Below are positions 1-7,576 of a stretch of 18,108 nt of DNA, in pieces. This DNA is from JAKIYB01 sp964590255 (GTDB lineage Bacteria; Armatimonadota; Hebobacteria; CAIYQO01), in contig CAZPYA010000108.1 of the NCBI GenBank assembly GCA_964590255.1, forward strand, positions 1 to 18,108. The letters are read 5' to 3'. The notes beneath the pieces were generated by a model that was given only the letters and a program-made list of their open reading frames with translations, ran no database searches and was not told where the DNA came from. The translations under genes and the position numbers were made by a program. Each line of letters opens with the position of its first letter. Position 1 is the first letter of the stretch.

Positions 1-217
1 ACCGCACTTTGTGGGTCACGATGAGCCTAGCAGGAGAGGGGAGTGATCTCGTGTGGGAGCGACTGCAGCGGTGGGTGAAACGGCAATCATTCGTTAAAAG
101 CATAAACGGCTGGCTAGATTCTGCCGTCCGTACCGGACTGGCGGGTGGGTTATGGGTTGTCAGGGCGCGTGATCGCCCTCTCACTCCTGTTCGACAGGCT
201 CACAGTCTTCGACCTGT

Positions 218-241
218 CCCCCTCTCCCCGAGGAGAGGGGG
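218..241. repeat. GC-rich palindromic repeat (hairpin)
   Basis: Perfect 10-bp arms CCCCCTCTCC and GGAGAGGGGG enclose a 4-nt loop. A short T run (about 248-252) follows on the plus strand, but no plus-strand gene ends here, so terminator function is doubtful. It resembles the hairpins at 3671-3698 and 18083-18105. Confidence 0.7.
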
Positions 242-362
242 TTGGCATCTTTTTCATCGCTTTTAGGGGTGTTGGACGCCACTCCGCGGTGCTGCGTGGC
301 TGACTACGAGCCCGACAGGGCGATTCGCTTTCCTACTCTCGGCCGCGCTCCAAGCTGGCGGC

Positions 363-391
363 AGTATAGCAGATTTAGCGGTTTTTGTCAA
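363..391 (-). promoter_or_regulatory. Near-consensus sigma-70-type promoter reading leftwards
   Basis: Read on the minus strand, a perfect -35 hexamer TTGACA (386-391) is separated by exactly 17 nt from a -10 hexamer TATACT (363-368), so 11 of 12 consensus bases match with ideal spacing. Transcription would start near 356 and run off the left edge through about 355 nt with no visible minus-strand coding frame. It therefore drives either a gene beyond the window with a long leader, or a structured non-coding transcript. It lies 100 bp past the stop of the HEAT-repeat gene, so that gene is not its target. Confidence 0.6.
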
Positions 392-491
392 ACGTATGTT
401 AGCAATGCGGAAGTTAGGGATGAACATCGAGAGGTGTGCGCCTCGTTTAGCCCGTCGCCAACAGTGGCAATGGTCTGGCAGTGCGTCGCGG

Positions 492-2261
492 CTATTGCAC
501 CTGTTGCTTCCACCAGGCGCGCCAGGCTTTCGCGTCTTCGCGGAAATCCTGTCCGGTGATCGTACGCAACGCATCGGTGGCGGCAGCGGTGATGCGGGTG
601 CCTGGCTCGGCCAGCGCGGCGATGAGCGGCTCAAGTGCCGCATTCGCCTTCAGCATCCCCAGGGCGTGGATGGCTTTCACGCGCACGCGCGTGGTATCGT
701 CGCGCAGGGCGCGCAATAGCGCCGGGATGGCGCGGGCGTCGCCGACGGTCGCCAGTTGCGCGGCTGCCGCTTCCCGCATCCCCAGGGTTCCGTCCTCCAG
801 CACGCTGATCAGTGCATCCACCACCTTGTCGCCGCGATACGGCGCCAATAGCTGCAGTGCATTGTTGTTATCTAAGCGCCGGTCCAGCACTGTCGTTATG
901 AGCGCCTCGAGGGCACGGGGATCGCGTCGCTCCGCCAATGGCTGCAGCAGCGATAGTCGCAGTCCCGGATACATCTCCTTATTGGCCGCTTCCAACAGCA
1001 CCGGGACCATGCGCTCGTAGGCCTTCTCGTCAGGATTCACCGCACACCAGCGTTGCAGGGCATCCGCCACCGGGTAGCGCATCTGCACTTCTGCTTGGCC
1101 AAGCTCGCGCAACAACATCTCCAGCGCCTGGGGTGCCCCCGACTCCCCCAGCGCCCGAACGGCGGCATCGTATGTATTAATATCGTCGGCATCGAGCGGC
1201 TGCAGCAGGAAGGCCAGCGCGTCGGCATCGCCGCGGCGCGCCAGGGCGCCGGCGACGGCGTAGCGGATCTGTGCATCCTCGACGTCGCGCAGTTCTTGTA
1301 AAAATGCCGTAACGCGCGGATCGTCGAGCTCAGCCAACTCGATCAACCGGTGCGCGGCAAATTGCCCATGGGGCTGCTGTCTTTGCATGCGAAGATAGGT
1401 GATGACCATATCGACGGCACGCGGGTCGCGCAACCGCAGCAGCATCTCGGCAACATACCATCCGCCGTCCTTAGATCGTCGGTTCTGATAATGTGTCAAA
1501 ATGGCATCGGCGGTTCCCGGCGCGTTCAGCAACACCAGCGCCTCCATGACGTGCTGTTCGTAGCCGTGGGTGTCGGTTTCACGCATGAGATAGGCCTTGA
1601 GGATGTCGACCAGCCGGGGGTGACGCGCCTGCAGTGCCTGCAATGATTCTTTCGTCGGCCCATACCGTCCGAAGATTGGGGCGATCACCGCCCAGTCCTC
1701 CGTGCGCATGCCGCGCGGCGTGAAGGCTTCCAGTGGCGCGCCCAGTCTCGCCAGCGCGGCGGCCGTGCAGCCGCGATCCCGCTGGTCACCGACGTTTTTG
1801 ATCGCCAGCAGCGCGGGGATCGCGCGCGTGTCGCCGATGTCCCCCAGTTCAACTTTTGCCGCGCTGCGCGCCCACTCGACCTTGTCGCGAATCGCCCGCA
1901 TCAGCGGTTCCACCACGCGGTCGTCGCCAATCCGGCCGAGGGCGCGCGCCGCCCACTCGCGCACTTCGGGAGAAGCATCATGCCGCAGGCAATCAATGAG
2001 CGCATCGATGGTCTGTGGATCGCCGAATTGGCCCAGTGTATTGAGCGCCTCCTGGCGCAGACTCGCATCGGGGTCTTTCAGCAGGCCGGTGTGTGCCGTG
2101 CAGATGCGCTGCCGGTCCTCCCGGCTGCCGATCCGGTATTGACTCGCCAACCCCCACATGGCACCGCGCCGCACAGTGGCATCCCGGTCCTGTGCCGCCT
2201 GGAGGAACAAGCCCAACACCGTTGTATCGTCCTGCAGACACTGCAGCACCATCACGCGCAC
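492..2261 (-). CDS. HEAT-repeat protein, C-terminal part of a frameshifted gene
   Basis: This frame encodes 589 residues that are almost entirely HEAT/PBS-lyase-type repeats of about 30 residues, with recurrent D-x-x-x-V-R-x-x-A-x-x-A-L helices (for example near DATVRRGAMWGL and TTRVRVKAIHAL). The C-terminus, ITGQDF followed by AWRAWW, is a common ending of HEAT-repeat proteins in Planctomycetes-like and Armatimonadota-like bacteria. Such proteins form superhelical protein-binding scaffolds; the partner cannot be told. The only available start is a GTG at 2261 in the middle of a repeat, without a signal peptide or Shine-Dalgarno, and it overlaps the upstream ORF by 10 bp. The preceding codons in this frame read G-Q and continue the repeat left unfinished by the upstream ORF. 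I infer that this is the C-terminal 57% of one gene of about 1035 codons rather than an independent gene. Confidence 0.88.
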   Translation of the reverse strand: MRVMVLQCLQDDTTVLGLFLQAAQDRDATVRRGAMWGLASQYRIGSREDRQRICTAHTGLLKDPDASLRQEALNTLGQFGDPQTIDALIDCLRHDASPEVREWAARALGRIGDDRVVEPLMRAIRDKVEWARSAAKVELGDIGDTRAIPALLAIKNVGDQRDRGCTAAALARLGAPLEAFTPRGMRTEDWAVIAPIFGRYGPTKESLQALQARHPRLVDILKAYLMRETDTHGYEQHVMEALVLLNAPGTADAILTHYQNRRSKDGGWYVAEMLLRLRDPRAVDMVITYLRMQRQQPHGQFAAHRLIELAELDDPRVTAFLQELRDVEDAQIRYAVAGALARRGDADALAFLLQPLDADDINTYDAAVRALGESGAPQALEMLLRELGQAEVQMRYPVADALQRWCAVNPDEKAYERMVPVLLEAANKEMYPGLRLSLLQPLAERRDPRALEALITTVLDRRLDNNNALQLLAPYRGDKVVDALISVLEDGTLGMREAAAAQLATVGDARAIPALLRALRDDTTRVRVKAIHALGMLKANAALEPLIAALAEPGTRITAAATDALRTITGQDFREDAKAWRAWWKQQVQ

Positions 2262-3598
2262 CTGCCCCGGTCTTTCGCCAGGAGCAGGAGCGCCGGCTTT
2301 ACGCGGATATCCGCGCGGCCAGCGAGCGCGCCAGCGGCCGCCGCCCGCACCACGGCCATCGGATCGTTGAGCGCCGGCAGCAGCGCGTCGGTAGTGGCGT
2401 GCTCCGGGCTGCGATGCAGCGCGCCGGCGGCGGCCTGGCGTATGTCAGGATCGGGGTCTTTCAGTGCCGCGATGAGCGCCGGGACAGCGGCCTGGTGATA
2501 ATTTTGCCCCAGCAACCAGGCGAGTTTGGCACGCAGTTTGGGGTCGGTCTCGCGGGTGAACTCATCAGCAAAGAAAGCGCCCATGCCAGAACTGCGCTGC
2601 TGCATGAAGTAGTTCAGCAGGGCGAGGCGCTGCTCGGGGGTTTTCGCCTGGCGGTAGGCATCAATGATAAGAAGTTGCGCACGTTTCTCCATGCGTCGCA
2701 GTGCTTCCATCGCTGGGTAGCTCACCTCGTCATCGCCGGATTGGATGAGTGCCAGCAGCGCCGGCACCGCCCGGGTGTCGCCCAGCCGTTCCAGTGCCTC
2801 CACGGCATCGCGGCGCGTCGCCGATTCCGGATGCTGCAGCAGGTCGATGAGGGCGGGAACGGCCGATCGATCGCGCAAGCGCGAAAGCGCGCGAATGGCC
2901 AGGCCACGCGTCGCGGCTTGTTTCTCTGCCAACCGCTCGATGAGTGGCGGCACCGCCGTGCGGAGCACCTCGGTGATGGGCCGGTTTTCCAGCACCTGGT
3001 TGATGGCGGTCAGCGCGCTTCCGCGGACATGCTCGCTCGGATCGCGCACGGCCTCGATCAGGCGCGTTTCCGCCTCCGGCGTGGCTACATACCGCAGCGC
3101 ATACACCGCGGCGGCGCGCACCTGTGGGTCGGTATCGCGTGATGCCGCCAGCAGCAGGGGCGGGATGCGCGGGTCGTCGCGCTCCTCCAGCGCCATGATG
3201 GCGGATATCCGAACGAGCGGTTCTTGTTCCGCCAATACCGCCAGCAAGACATCGGTCACGCGGGGATAGCTGTCGCGGCGCAGCGCCTGCACCACCCCGG
3301 GACGGATCTCCGGCCGCCCGGTTTTCAACAGCACCAGCAGCGGTTCGCGAATGGTCGTGACATCGGTCCAACTCAGGGCTGCGGCGGCGACGCTCCGCAC
3401 CCGCTCGCTGGGATCCGCCAGTGCCATCAGCAGCAGCGGGAGGGATTTCGGATCGCATCGGGCAGCGAGACGCTGCACGTATTCCAGGCGCGCCGACTCC
3501 TGCCCGTCAACGGGCGGTTGTTCCAACAGCTCCGGTTGCGCGTAGGCAACTTCGCCGAGCGACATGACGAGGATCAACAGCCATCCCAGTGCCTTCAT
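2252..3598 (-). CDS. Secreted HEAT-repeat protein, N-terminal part of a frameshifted gene
   Basis: This frame encodes 448 residues. The start is well supported: ATG at 3598 is preceded by AGGAGG (3607-3612) with an 8-nt spacer. Residues 1 to about 21 form a signal peptide, with a basic N-terminus, a hydrophobic core and a probable cut after AYA, so the protein is exported. From about residue 35 onward it consists of HEAT/PBS-lyase repeats (for example DPSERVRSVAAAAL and DPQVRAAAVYAL). The last residues, DRGRCA, break the repeat pattern abruptly. One extra G in the GGGG run (2265-2268 on this strand) would restore DRGQVRVMVL and join this ORF to the one starting at 2261. The pair is thus probably one exported HEAT-repeat protein of about 1035 residues, with a sequencing error or true frameshift between the halves. 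Its partners and exact role are unknown. Confidence 0.9.
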   Translation of the reverse strand: MKALGWLLILVMSLGEVAYAQPELLEQPPVDGQESARLEYVQRLAARCDPKSLPLLLMALADPSERVRSVAAAALSWTDVTTIREPLLVLLKTGRPEIRPGVVQALRRDSYPRVTDVLLAVLAEQEPLVRISAIMALEERDDPRIPPLLLAASRDTDPQVRAAAVYALRYVATPEAETRLIEAVRDPSEHVRGSALTAINQVLENRPITEVLRTAVPPLIERLAEKQAATRGLAIRALSRLRDRSAVPALIDLLQHPESATRRDAVEALERLGDTRAVPALLALIQSGDDEVSYPAMEALRRMEKRAQLLIIDAYRQAKTPEQRLALLNYFMQQRSSGMGAFFADEFTRETDPKLRAKLAWLLGQNYHQAAVPALIAALKDPDPDIRQAAAGALHRSPEHATTDALLPALNDPMAVVRAAAAGALAGRADIRVKPALLLLAKDRGRCA

Positions 3599-3670
3599 TG
3601 GCGGCTCCTCCTGTTACTACTTCATGAGCGCAGTGAATTTGTTATCGTTGCGCGCTCCCTCACCCCCCAG

Positions 3671-3698
3671 CCCCCTCTCCCACTACTGGGAGAGGGGG
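3671..3698. repeat. GC-rich palindromic repeat (12-bp perfect stem)
   Basis: Arms CCCCCTCTCCCA and TGGGAGAGGGGG with loop CTAC form a perfect 12-bp stem. It is preceded by a C-rich lead (CACCCCCCAG), as is the copy at the right edge of the window. A T6 run follows at 3711-3716 on the plus strand, 12 bp beyond the stem, too far for a classical terminator, and no plus-strand gene ends upstream. Such units are common dispersed extragenic repeats in several environmental phyla. Confidence 0.75.
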
Positions 3699-3833
3699 AG
3701 GTATAGTGCGTTTTTTATTGTGCTTAATCGGCCCCCATCCCCCGGCCCCCCGCGTAGCTGAGCAAGGGACGGGGAGAAACCTGCTGTCATGCTACGTGCG
3801 AGTATATCCGCCTGATAGGCGAATAACCGGTAT

Positions 3834-3959
3834 TCACGGCCGATGGGAAAACCATTCGGGATCGAGGGCGGTTTGCGCTTTCGACTTCTTGCCCGAGAGC
3901 GCCAACCGGACGGCCTCCTGCTTGAATTCATTGCTATAATGTTTGTTCTGCTTGGCCAT
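3834..3959 (-). pseudogene. Remnant of IS3-type transposase OrfA (helix-turn-helix N-terminus)
   Basis: A 41-codon frame starts with ATG at 3959. Residues 1-33 include HYSNEFKQEAVRLALSGKK, the typical first helices of the Tnp_1/IS3 OrfA DNA-binding domain (Y-S-x-E-F-K-x-E-A-V-R-L). After about residue 33 the sequence leaves the family pattern (PEWFSHRP) and stops at 3834; intact OrfA is about 90-120 residues. It is therefore an inactive relic. A weak purine-rich AAAGG lies upstream. It is too short to have been picked up as an ordinary gene. Confidence 0.75.
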
Positions 3960-4004
3960 GAGACACCTTTCTGGGATTGTACATCCCTCAAAGTTCGGTG
4001 TCCA
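3834..4004 (-). mobile_element. Truncated IS3-family element (one end plus start of orfA)
   Basis: Reading on the minus strand from 4004, the sequence begins TGGACACCGAACTTTGA, similar to the left terminal inverted repeats of IS3-family elements, followed after about 28 bp by the start of an orfA-like frame at 3959. The similarity stops around 3860, and no second inverted repeat or orfB is visible, so only a fragment of about 170 bp remains. Family assignment rests on the OrfA N-terminus and the general look of the end. The subgroup cannot be stated. Confidence 0.65.
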
Positions 4005-4073
4005 TCAAAGCCGGGACAGGTCAGTAACACTCTCACTCCACTTTCACGAGAGACTGCTCCTCTCCCGGGCCAA

Positions 4074-7000
4074 TCATTTCACCGCCACCACCACCCGTAC
4101 CATCCCCGCCGGCACGGTCAGCCGCCAGCCGGTGTCCGTGCGGACGCATTTCACGCCTTTCGGAGCCGACAGCGTGCCGGGGGTGCGCAGGTCGACCGAC
4201 TGCACCGGATGGTCTGCCGGCAAGTCCAGCACGATCTGTGTGCGGCTGAAGCGCACGCTGACGGCGGCAGCCGACTGTATGCCCAGCGCATCGGCGCGCA
4301 CCAGGCCGTCCGTGCCCAGCGCGAGCAACGTCTCGCCAGCCCGCGCCTGCGCGGATGCGCTGGTGCCGCTGAACGTGATGCCGTCGGCCGTCACCGTGGA
4401 CGGGTCGGCGGCGAGGAAGCCGTAATCGGTGCCGAAGTCGCCCGCCACCTTGATGACCGTGCCGTTGCCCAGCGTGGTGAACGCCGGCGCCGCCGTGCCG
4501 CGCATGCGCGGGTAGAAGGCGACGTAGTAGACGCCGTCACCGGGCAGGCGCAGGTGCAGCAGGTCCTGGTATTCGCCCAAACCTTCCAGAATGCCGTTGT
4601 GGCCGTTATTCAGCCGCACGCCCCAGCGCATGGTGTGGCGCGGGCTGTCCGCCGGGCTGGCGATGAAATACTCCATATCGACATCGAACTGCCCCAGCGC
4701 GGTATAGCGGTCGCTCATGGGCAGCGCGCGGGTGGGCTGGATGGTGCTGCTCGGCTTCGTCGCCAGCGCCTGCGCGGGGTTTGCCATCTCGGCGGGCGTA
4801 CCCAGTGTCTCGGACAGCGTCCACATCGTCCATTCGCTGGGCTGTTTGCCGGTCACGGTGTCGCGGAAGAGGTAGTAGGCCGGGTCTCGCGGGCTATCGC
4901 CTTTCAGGAAGAGCACCTGCCGTGTCCAGCTCAGCGATCCCGCCGCCAGCACGGGCGACTGCGGCCAGGCCGGCAAGTTCTTCGCCAGCGAGAAGCGCGC
5001 GTTGGTCGGCGCGATGATGGTGTTTGTCCAGCGCGCGTAGTCCTGCCGCGGCAGGCAGGCGCCGTCGCTCACGACCGAGTCACACCGGTCGTAGGTCAGG
5101 TTGTCGGTCTCGGTGGCCCCGGCGGCGTTGCGCACGCCCCACGCGCGCGCGGCCAATACGCGCGATTGTAGCGGCGATTCGCGTGCCATCGGGTCGCCAT
5201 AACAGATGCCGAAGAGCACCGATAGCGGCTTGCCGTAGCCGTACAGCGCGTTGAGGCAGCCGGCTTCCGCGCCCCAGATCATCCCGTTGCTGTTGGCGGG
5301 CGCGAAGAAGCAGTGCTCGGCCGGCGTGTTGAAGCCGTGGCTGAATTTCACGTAGTTGCGGTTTCGCACCGAGCCCCAGCCGGCAGGCGCCGTCGCCGTC
5401 CGCCGCGGGTCGAGGATGATGTCCTCAAATCCCAGGATGGTGCCGTTGCCGACATTCGTCGACTCGCCGGAAACCATCCAGAGCCACTGCTGCTGGGCGG
5501 CGAAAGCGGGATCGGATTTTTGCAGCGCGAACGCCATCATGCCGGGAGACGCCCAGCGCTCGCCCGCGGTGTTGGAGGGCGGGGTGGTGCGCTGGTTGCT
5601 GTAGCGCGGGTCGGGCGGCAGGTACCATTGCGCGTTGAACAGCGCCATCCGCTTCAGCGGCGCGCTGTCGACGAAATTGGTATAGCCGGCGTTCTTCGCC
5701 GCAAGCGCATATGACAGCATCGTCATGAAGGTGACATTCATGTAGTGCGGGCCTTCCGTCCATTCGCCCGCCGGGCCGACGTCCTCCGTCAGCCAGCGCT
5801 GCATTTTCGCCGCCGCCGGGGCGCTCCACGCCGCCGCGCGCGGATGCTCGGGCAACAGGCAGCCCACCATCCCCAGATTGAGGATGTAGGAGACGCTCAT
5901 GTTCGGGTTGGCCGAGCAAAACCCGCGCTCGACCGACCAGACGCGCGGGTCGGCGAGGATATAGCCGACATAGGCCATGCGCGCGCGGGTCAGCCGCTGT
6001 TCCGCGGGGGTGAGCAAGCCGGAATCGATGAGGATGTCATACAGATTCGTCAACACGGTGACGCTGCGCATGAAGTCAAAGCCGTTTTCCCGCGCGGCCC
6101 GATCCAGGAGAATGCGATAGCGCTTAGTGATTTGCGTCCGCTCGACGACCTCGGGCGTGGGGCTGAGGACGTAGGCGCGCGCGGCATACTGCAGGGCGTG
6201 GAGATTGTTGCCTTCCTCCGGCGTCCACTGGTTGCACAGGGTGATCAATCGATCGAGCTGCTTCGGGTCGACGGGATGGCTGGCGCGGTAGGCGGCGATC
6301 TCCCTGCGCGACACGAACAGGCGCGGGTGTGCCGCCTGGGCCGGCTGCGCCCAATCAAGCGTGTAGTCTTTCACCACATTCAGGCGGTGGCCGACGCCCG
6401 CGCCCGGCGTGCCCAGCGCCCACTTGCGCCAGCCGTCGGTGTTGTTGACGCGCAGCGCGACAGATCCGTCCGCCTCGCGCACCAGTGGGATCATCTTGCG
6501 CTGCCAGCGCTCCCAGCCGTCCTGCGTGCCCGGCGCCAGCGGCGTCACCCAGTCGCCGGGATTGACGCTGGCCATCGTCAGCACCGGGCCACGCGCCGGG
6601 GTCGCAAAGGTCCACTCGGTCTGCGTCTGCCCGTCCCACCAGTCATGCCAGGGCTGCAGGCTGGTGATGACGCCGGTCGGCTCTTGCTGCAGCTCGATGG
6701 CGGTAACTTCGTTGAGCTTGTTCCATTTGTTATTGAAGAACTCGCCTGTCAGCGGCAGGCGCACCCTGTCCAGGCCGGCGGAGACGCAGAGTTGCCAGCC
6801 GTCCTGCGGGGCGTCGGCCGACGAAAAGCTGCTCCACTGCGCCTGCGCTTCACCGGCGGCCAGTTGCACGGTGATCTCCAGCGTCTGCCCGCCTTCGTAG
6901 GTATAGCGCACCACCACCCGCGCGAACACCGGGCCGTTTTCAACGAGCTGTGCCGTATACCCGGTGATCTTGCGCGCGCCATACAGCCGGCTGCTGCCGA

Positions 7001-7499
7001 CCCAGGCGCCGTCGGCCAACCGCAGGCCGCGCACCGGCCCGGGCACCTCCGTCGCCGGAGCGGGGGGATGATAGGTCTTCTCGCCATCCAGCAGCCGTAG
7101 GCCGAACGTGCTGGTCGCGAGTGTCACCTGGTCGGCCTGCCGTTCCACCTGCAGATCGGTGGCCGCGCCGGGCGCGGCGGGCGTCGTGCCGTAGTAAAGC
7201 GCATACGTGTCGGTTGCCAGCGGCACCAGGTCGGCGATGAACGCCACCCGTGCGGTTTTCACCCACCGCGTGCCCGGCCAGTAGACCACCTCCGACATCT
7301 GCGCCGGCACCGCGCCATGTGGGCCGGTCAGCGAGACGCCATCCGCGGCACAAATGCCGGATTTGGCGGAGAAGGGGAAGGTGACCAGCTCGCGCGTCCA
7401 GGCGAAGCCCAGCGATTCACGCAGCACGAGCGGCTGCTGCAGCGCCCACGCCGAAACGAGGCTTGCCGCCAGCACGACGAACAACCCAGAAACTCGCAT
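4074..7499 (-). CDS. Large exported putative polysaccharide lyase (heparinase II/III- or alginate-lyase-like)
   Basis: The product is 1141 residues. ATG at 7499 is chosen because AGAGG lies just upstream and a signal peptide follows at once (residues 1-19, likely cut after AWA); a TTG seven codons earlier would disrupt this. Residues about 25-380 look like a beta-rich domain resembling the N-terminal RIFT-barrel region of YetA/exo-rhamnogalacturonan-lyase-type proteins (SEVVYWPGT near 69, YALYYG near 99). Residues about 390-700 are helical, begin with HPRLFVSRREI, and contain the aromatic/polar stretches ANPNMSVSY (530-538) and GEWTEGPHY (578-586), as expected for an alpha/alpha toroid of the heparinase/alginate/chondroitin lyase superfamily. 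Residues about 700-1141 are beta-rich, like the C-terminal sheets of these lyases. Candidate catalytic residues are Asn531, His585 and Tyr586, but this is inference. The substrate is unknown. A candidate extended -10 promoter lies at 7535-7543, so it may be transcribed separately from the kinase gene upstream. Confidence 0.72.
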   Translation of the reverse strand: MRVSGLFVVLAASLVSAWALQQPLVLRESLGFAWTRELVTFPFSAKSGICAADGVSLTGPHGAVPAQMSEVVYWPGTRWVKTARVAFIADLVPLATDTYALYYGTTPAAPGAATDLQVERQADQVTLATSTFGLRLLDGEKTYHPPAPATEVPGPVRGLRLADGAWVGSSRLYGARKITGYTAQLVENGPVFARVVVRYTYEGGQTLEITVQLAAGEAQAQWSSFSSADAPQDGWQLCVSAGLDRVRLPLTGEFFNNKWNKLNEVTAIELQQEPTGVITSLQPWHDWWDGQTQTEWTFATPARGPVLTMASVNPGDWVTPLAPGTQDGWERWQRKMIPLVREADGSVALRVNNTDGWRKWALGTPGAGVGHRLNVVKDYTLDWAQPAQAAHPRLFVSRREIAAYRASHPVDPKQLDRLITLCNQWTPEEGNNLHALQYAARAYVLSPTPEVVERTQITKRYRILLDRAARENGFDFMRSVTVLTNLYDILIDSGLLTPAEQRLTRARMAYVGYILADPRVWSVERGFCSANPNMSVSYILNLGMVGCLLPEHPRAAAWSAPAAAKMQRWLTEDVGPAGEWTEGPHYMNVTFMTMLSYALAAKNAGYTNFVDSAPLKRMALFNAQWYLPPDPRYSNQRTTPPSNTAGERWASPGMMAFALQKSDPAFAAQQQWLWMVSGESTNVGNGTILGFEDIILDPRRTATAPAGWGSVRNRNYVKFSHGFNTPAEHCFFAPANSNGMIWGAEAGCLNALYGYGKPLSVLFGICYGDPMARESPLQSRVLAARAWGVRNAAGATETDNLTYDRCDSVVSDGACLPRQDYARWTNTIIAPTNARFSLAKNLPAWPQSPVLAAGSLSWTRQVLFLKGDSPRDPAYYLFRDTVTGKQPSEWTMWTLSETLGTPAEMANPAQALATKPSSTIQPTRALPMSDRYTALGQFDVDMEYFIASPADSPRHTMRWGVRLNNGHNGILEGLGEYQDLLHLRLPGDGVYYVAFYPRMRGTAAPAFTTLGNGTVIKVAGDFGTDYGFLAADPSTVTADGITFSGTSASAQARAGETLLALGTDGLVRADALGIQSAAAVSVRFSRTQIVLDLPADHPVQSVDLRTPGTLSAPKGVKCVRTDTGWRLTVPAGMVRVVVAVK

Positions 7500-7534
7500 G
7501 ATAACCTCTGTGACCGGCAACGATGACGCGCTCT

Positions 7535-7543
7535 ATTGTAGCA
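7535..7543 (-). promoter_or_regulatory. Candidate extended -10 promoter for the lyase-like gene
   Basis: On the minus strand TGC immediately precedes TACAAT (7535-7540), an extended -10 element (TGN-TACAAT). No good -35 is visible 17 nt upstream, which extended -10 promoters tolerate. The start point would be near 7529, about 30 nt before the ATG at 7499. It sits in the 77-bp gap after the kinase stop. Confidence 0.4.
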
Positions 7544-7576
7544 CGCCAGTCCGGCATGCGGCGATGGGGGGACAGG

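Larger units (their letters stand above)
1..491. other. Left-edge region without a supportable gene, rich in small hairpins
   Basis: No reading frame here has a recognisable domain. An open frame from about position 9 has no convincing ribosome binding site and reads through repeat DNA. The stretch contains five short perfect inverted repeats: GTCCG/CGGAC at 126-138, AGGGCG/CGCCCT at 162-179, CCTGT/ACAGG at 186-198, CCCCCTCTCC/GGAGAGGGGG at 218-241 and GCCC/GGGC at 310-321. The 218-241 hairpin has close relatives at 3671-3698 and 18083-18105, so part of this region is dispersed-repeat DNA. A minus-strand promoter at 363-391 would transcribe it leftwards. The first few bases could be the end of a gene lying outside the window, but this cannot be tested here. 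Confidence 0.6.
3599..4073. other. Intergenic spacer with palindromic repeats and an IS remnant
   Basis: This 475-bp spacer separates the HEAT-repeat gene start from the end of the lyase-like gene. It contains the HEAT gene's ribosome binding site (3607-3612), a perfect palindromic repeat (3671-3698), a second C-rich repeat unit in the opposite sense (about 3727-3776), and the remains of an IS3-type element (3834-4004). I see no intact gene. Neighbouring long antisense frames extend into it only by chance. Confidence 0.7.

Noticed and set aside
9..266. Plus-strand open frame of 85 codons at the left edge
   Set aside because: It reads through dispersed-repeat DNA, has no ribosome binding site, and resembles no family I know.
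2093..3142. Long plus-strand frame antisense to the HEAT gene
   Set aside because: Arg/Gly/Ala-rich mirror of a GC-rich repeat gene; the opposite strand shows clear HEAT repeats.
3935..3940. Plus-strand TATAAT
   Set aside because: It is inside the transposase relic, has no -35 at suitable distance, and no plus-strand gene follows.
5745..7100. 451-codon plus-strand frame antisense to the lyase-like gene, and a similar one at 3843-5171
   Set aside because: Both have the Arg/His/Ala-rich composition typical of shadow frames in GC-rich DNA and no domain; the minus-strand gene has a signal peptide and coherent protein sequence.
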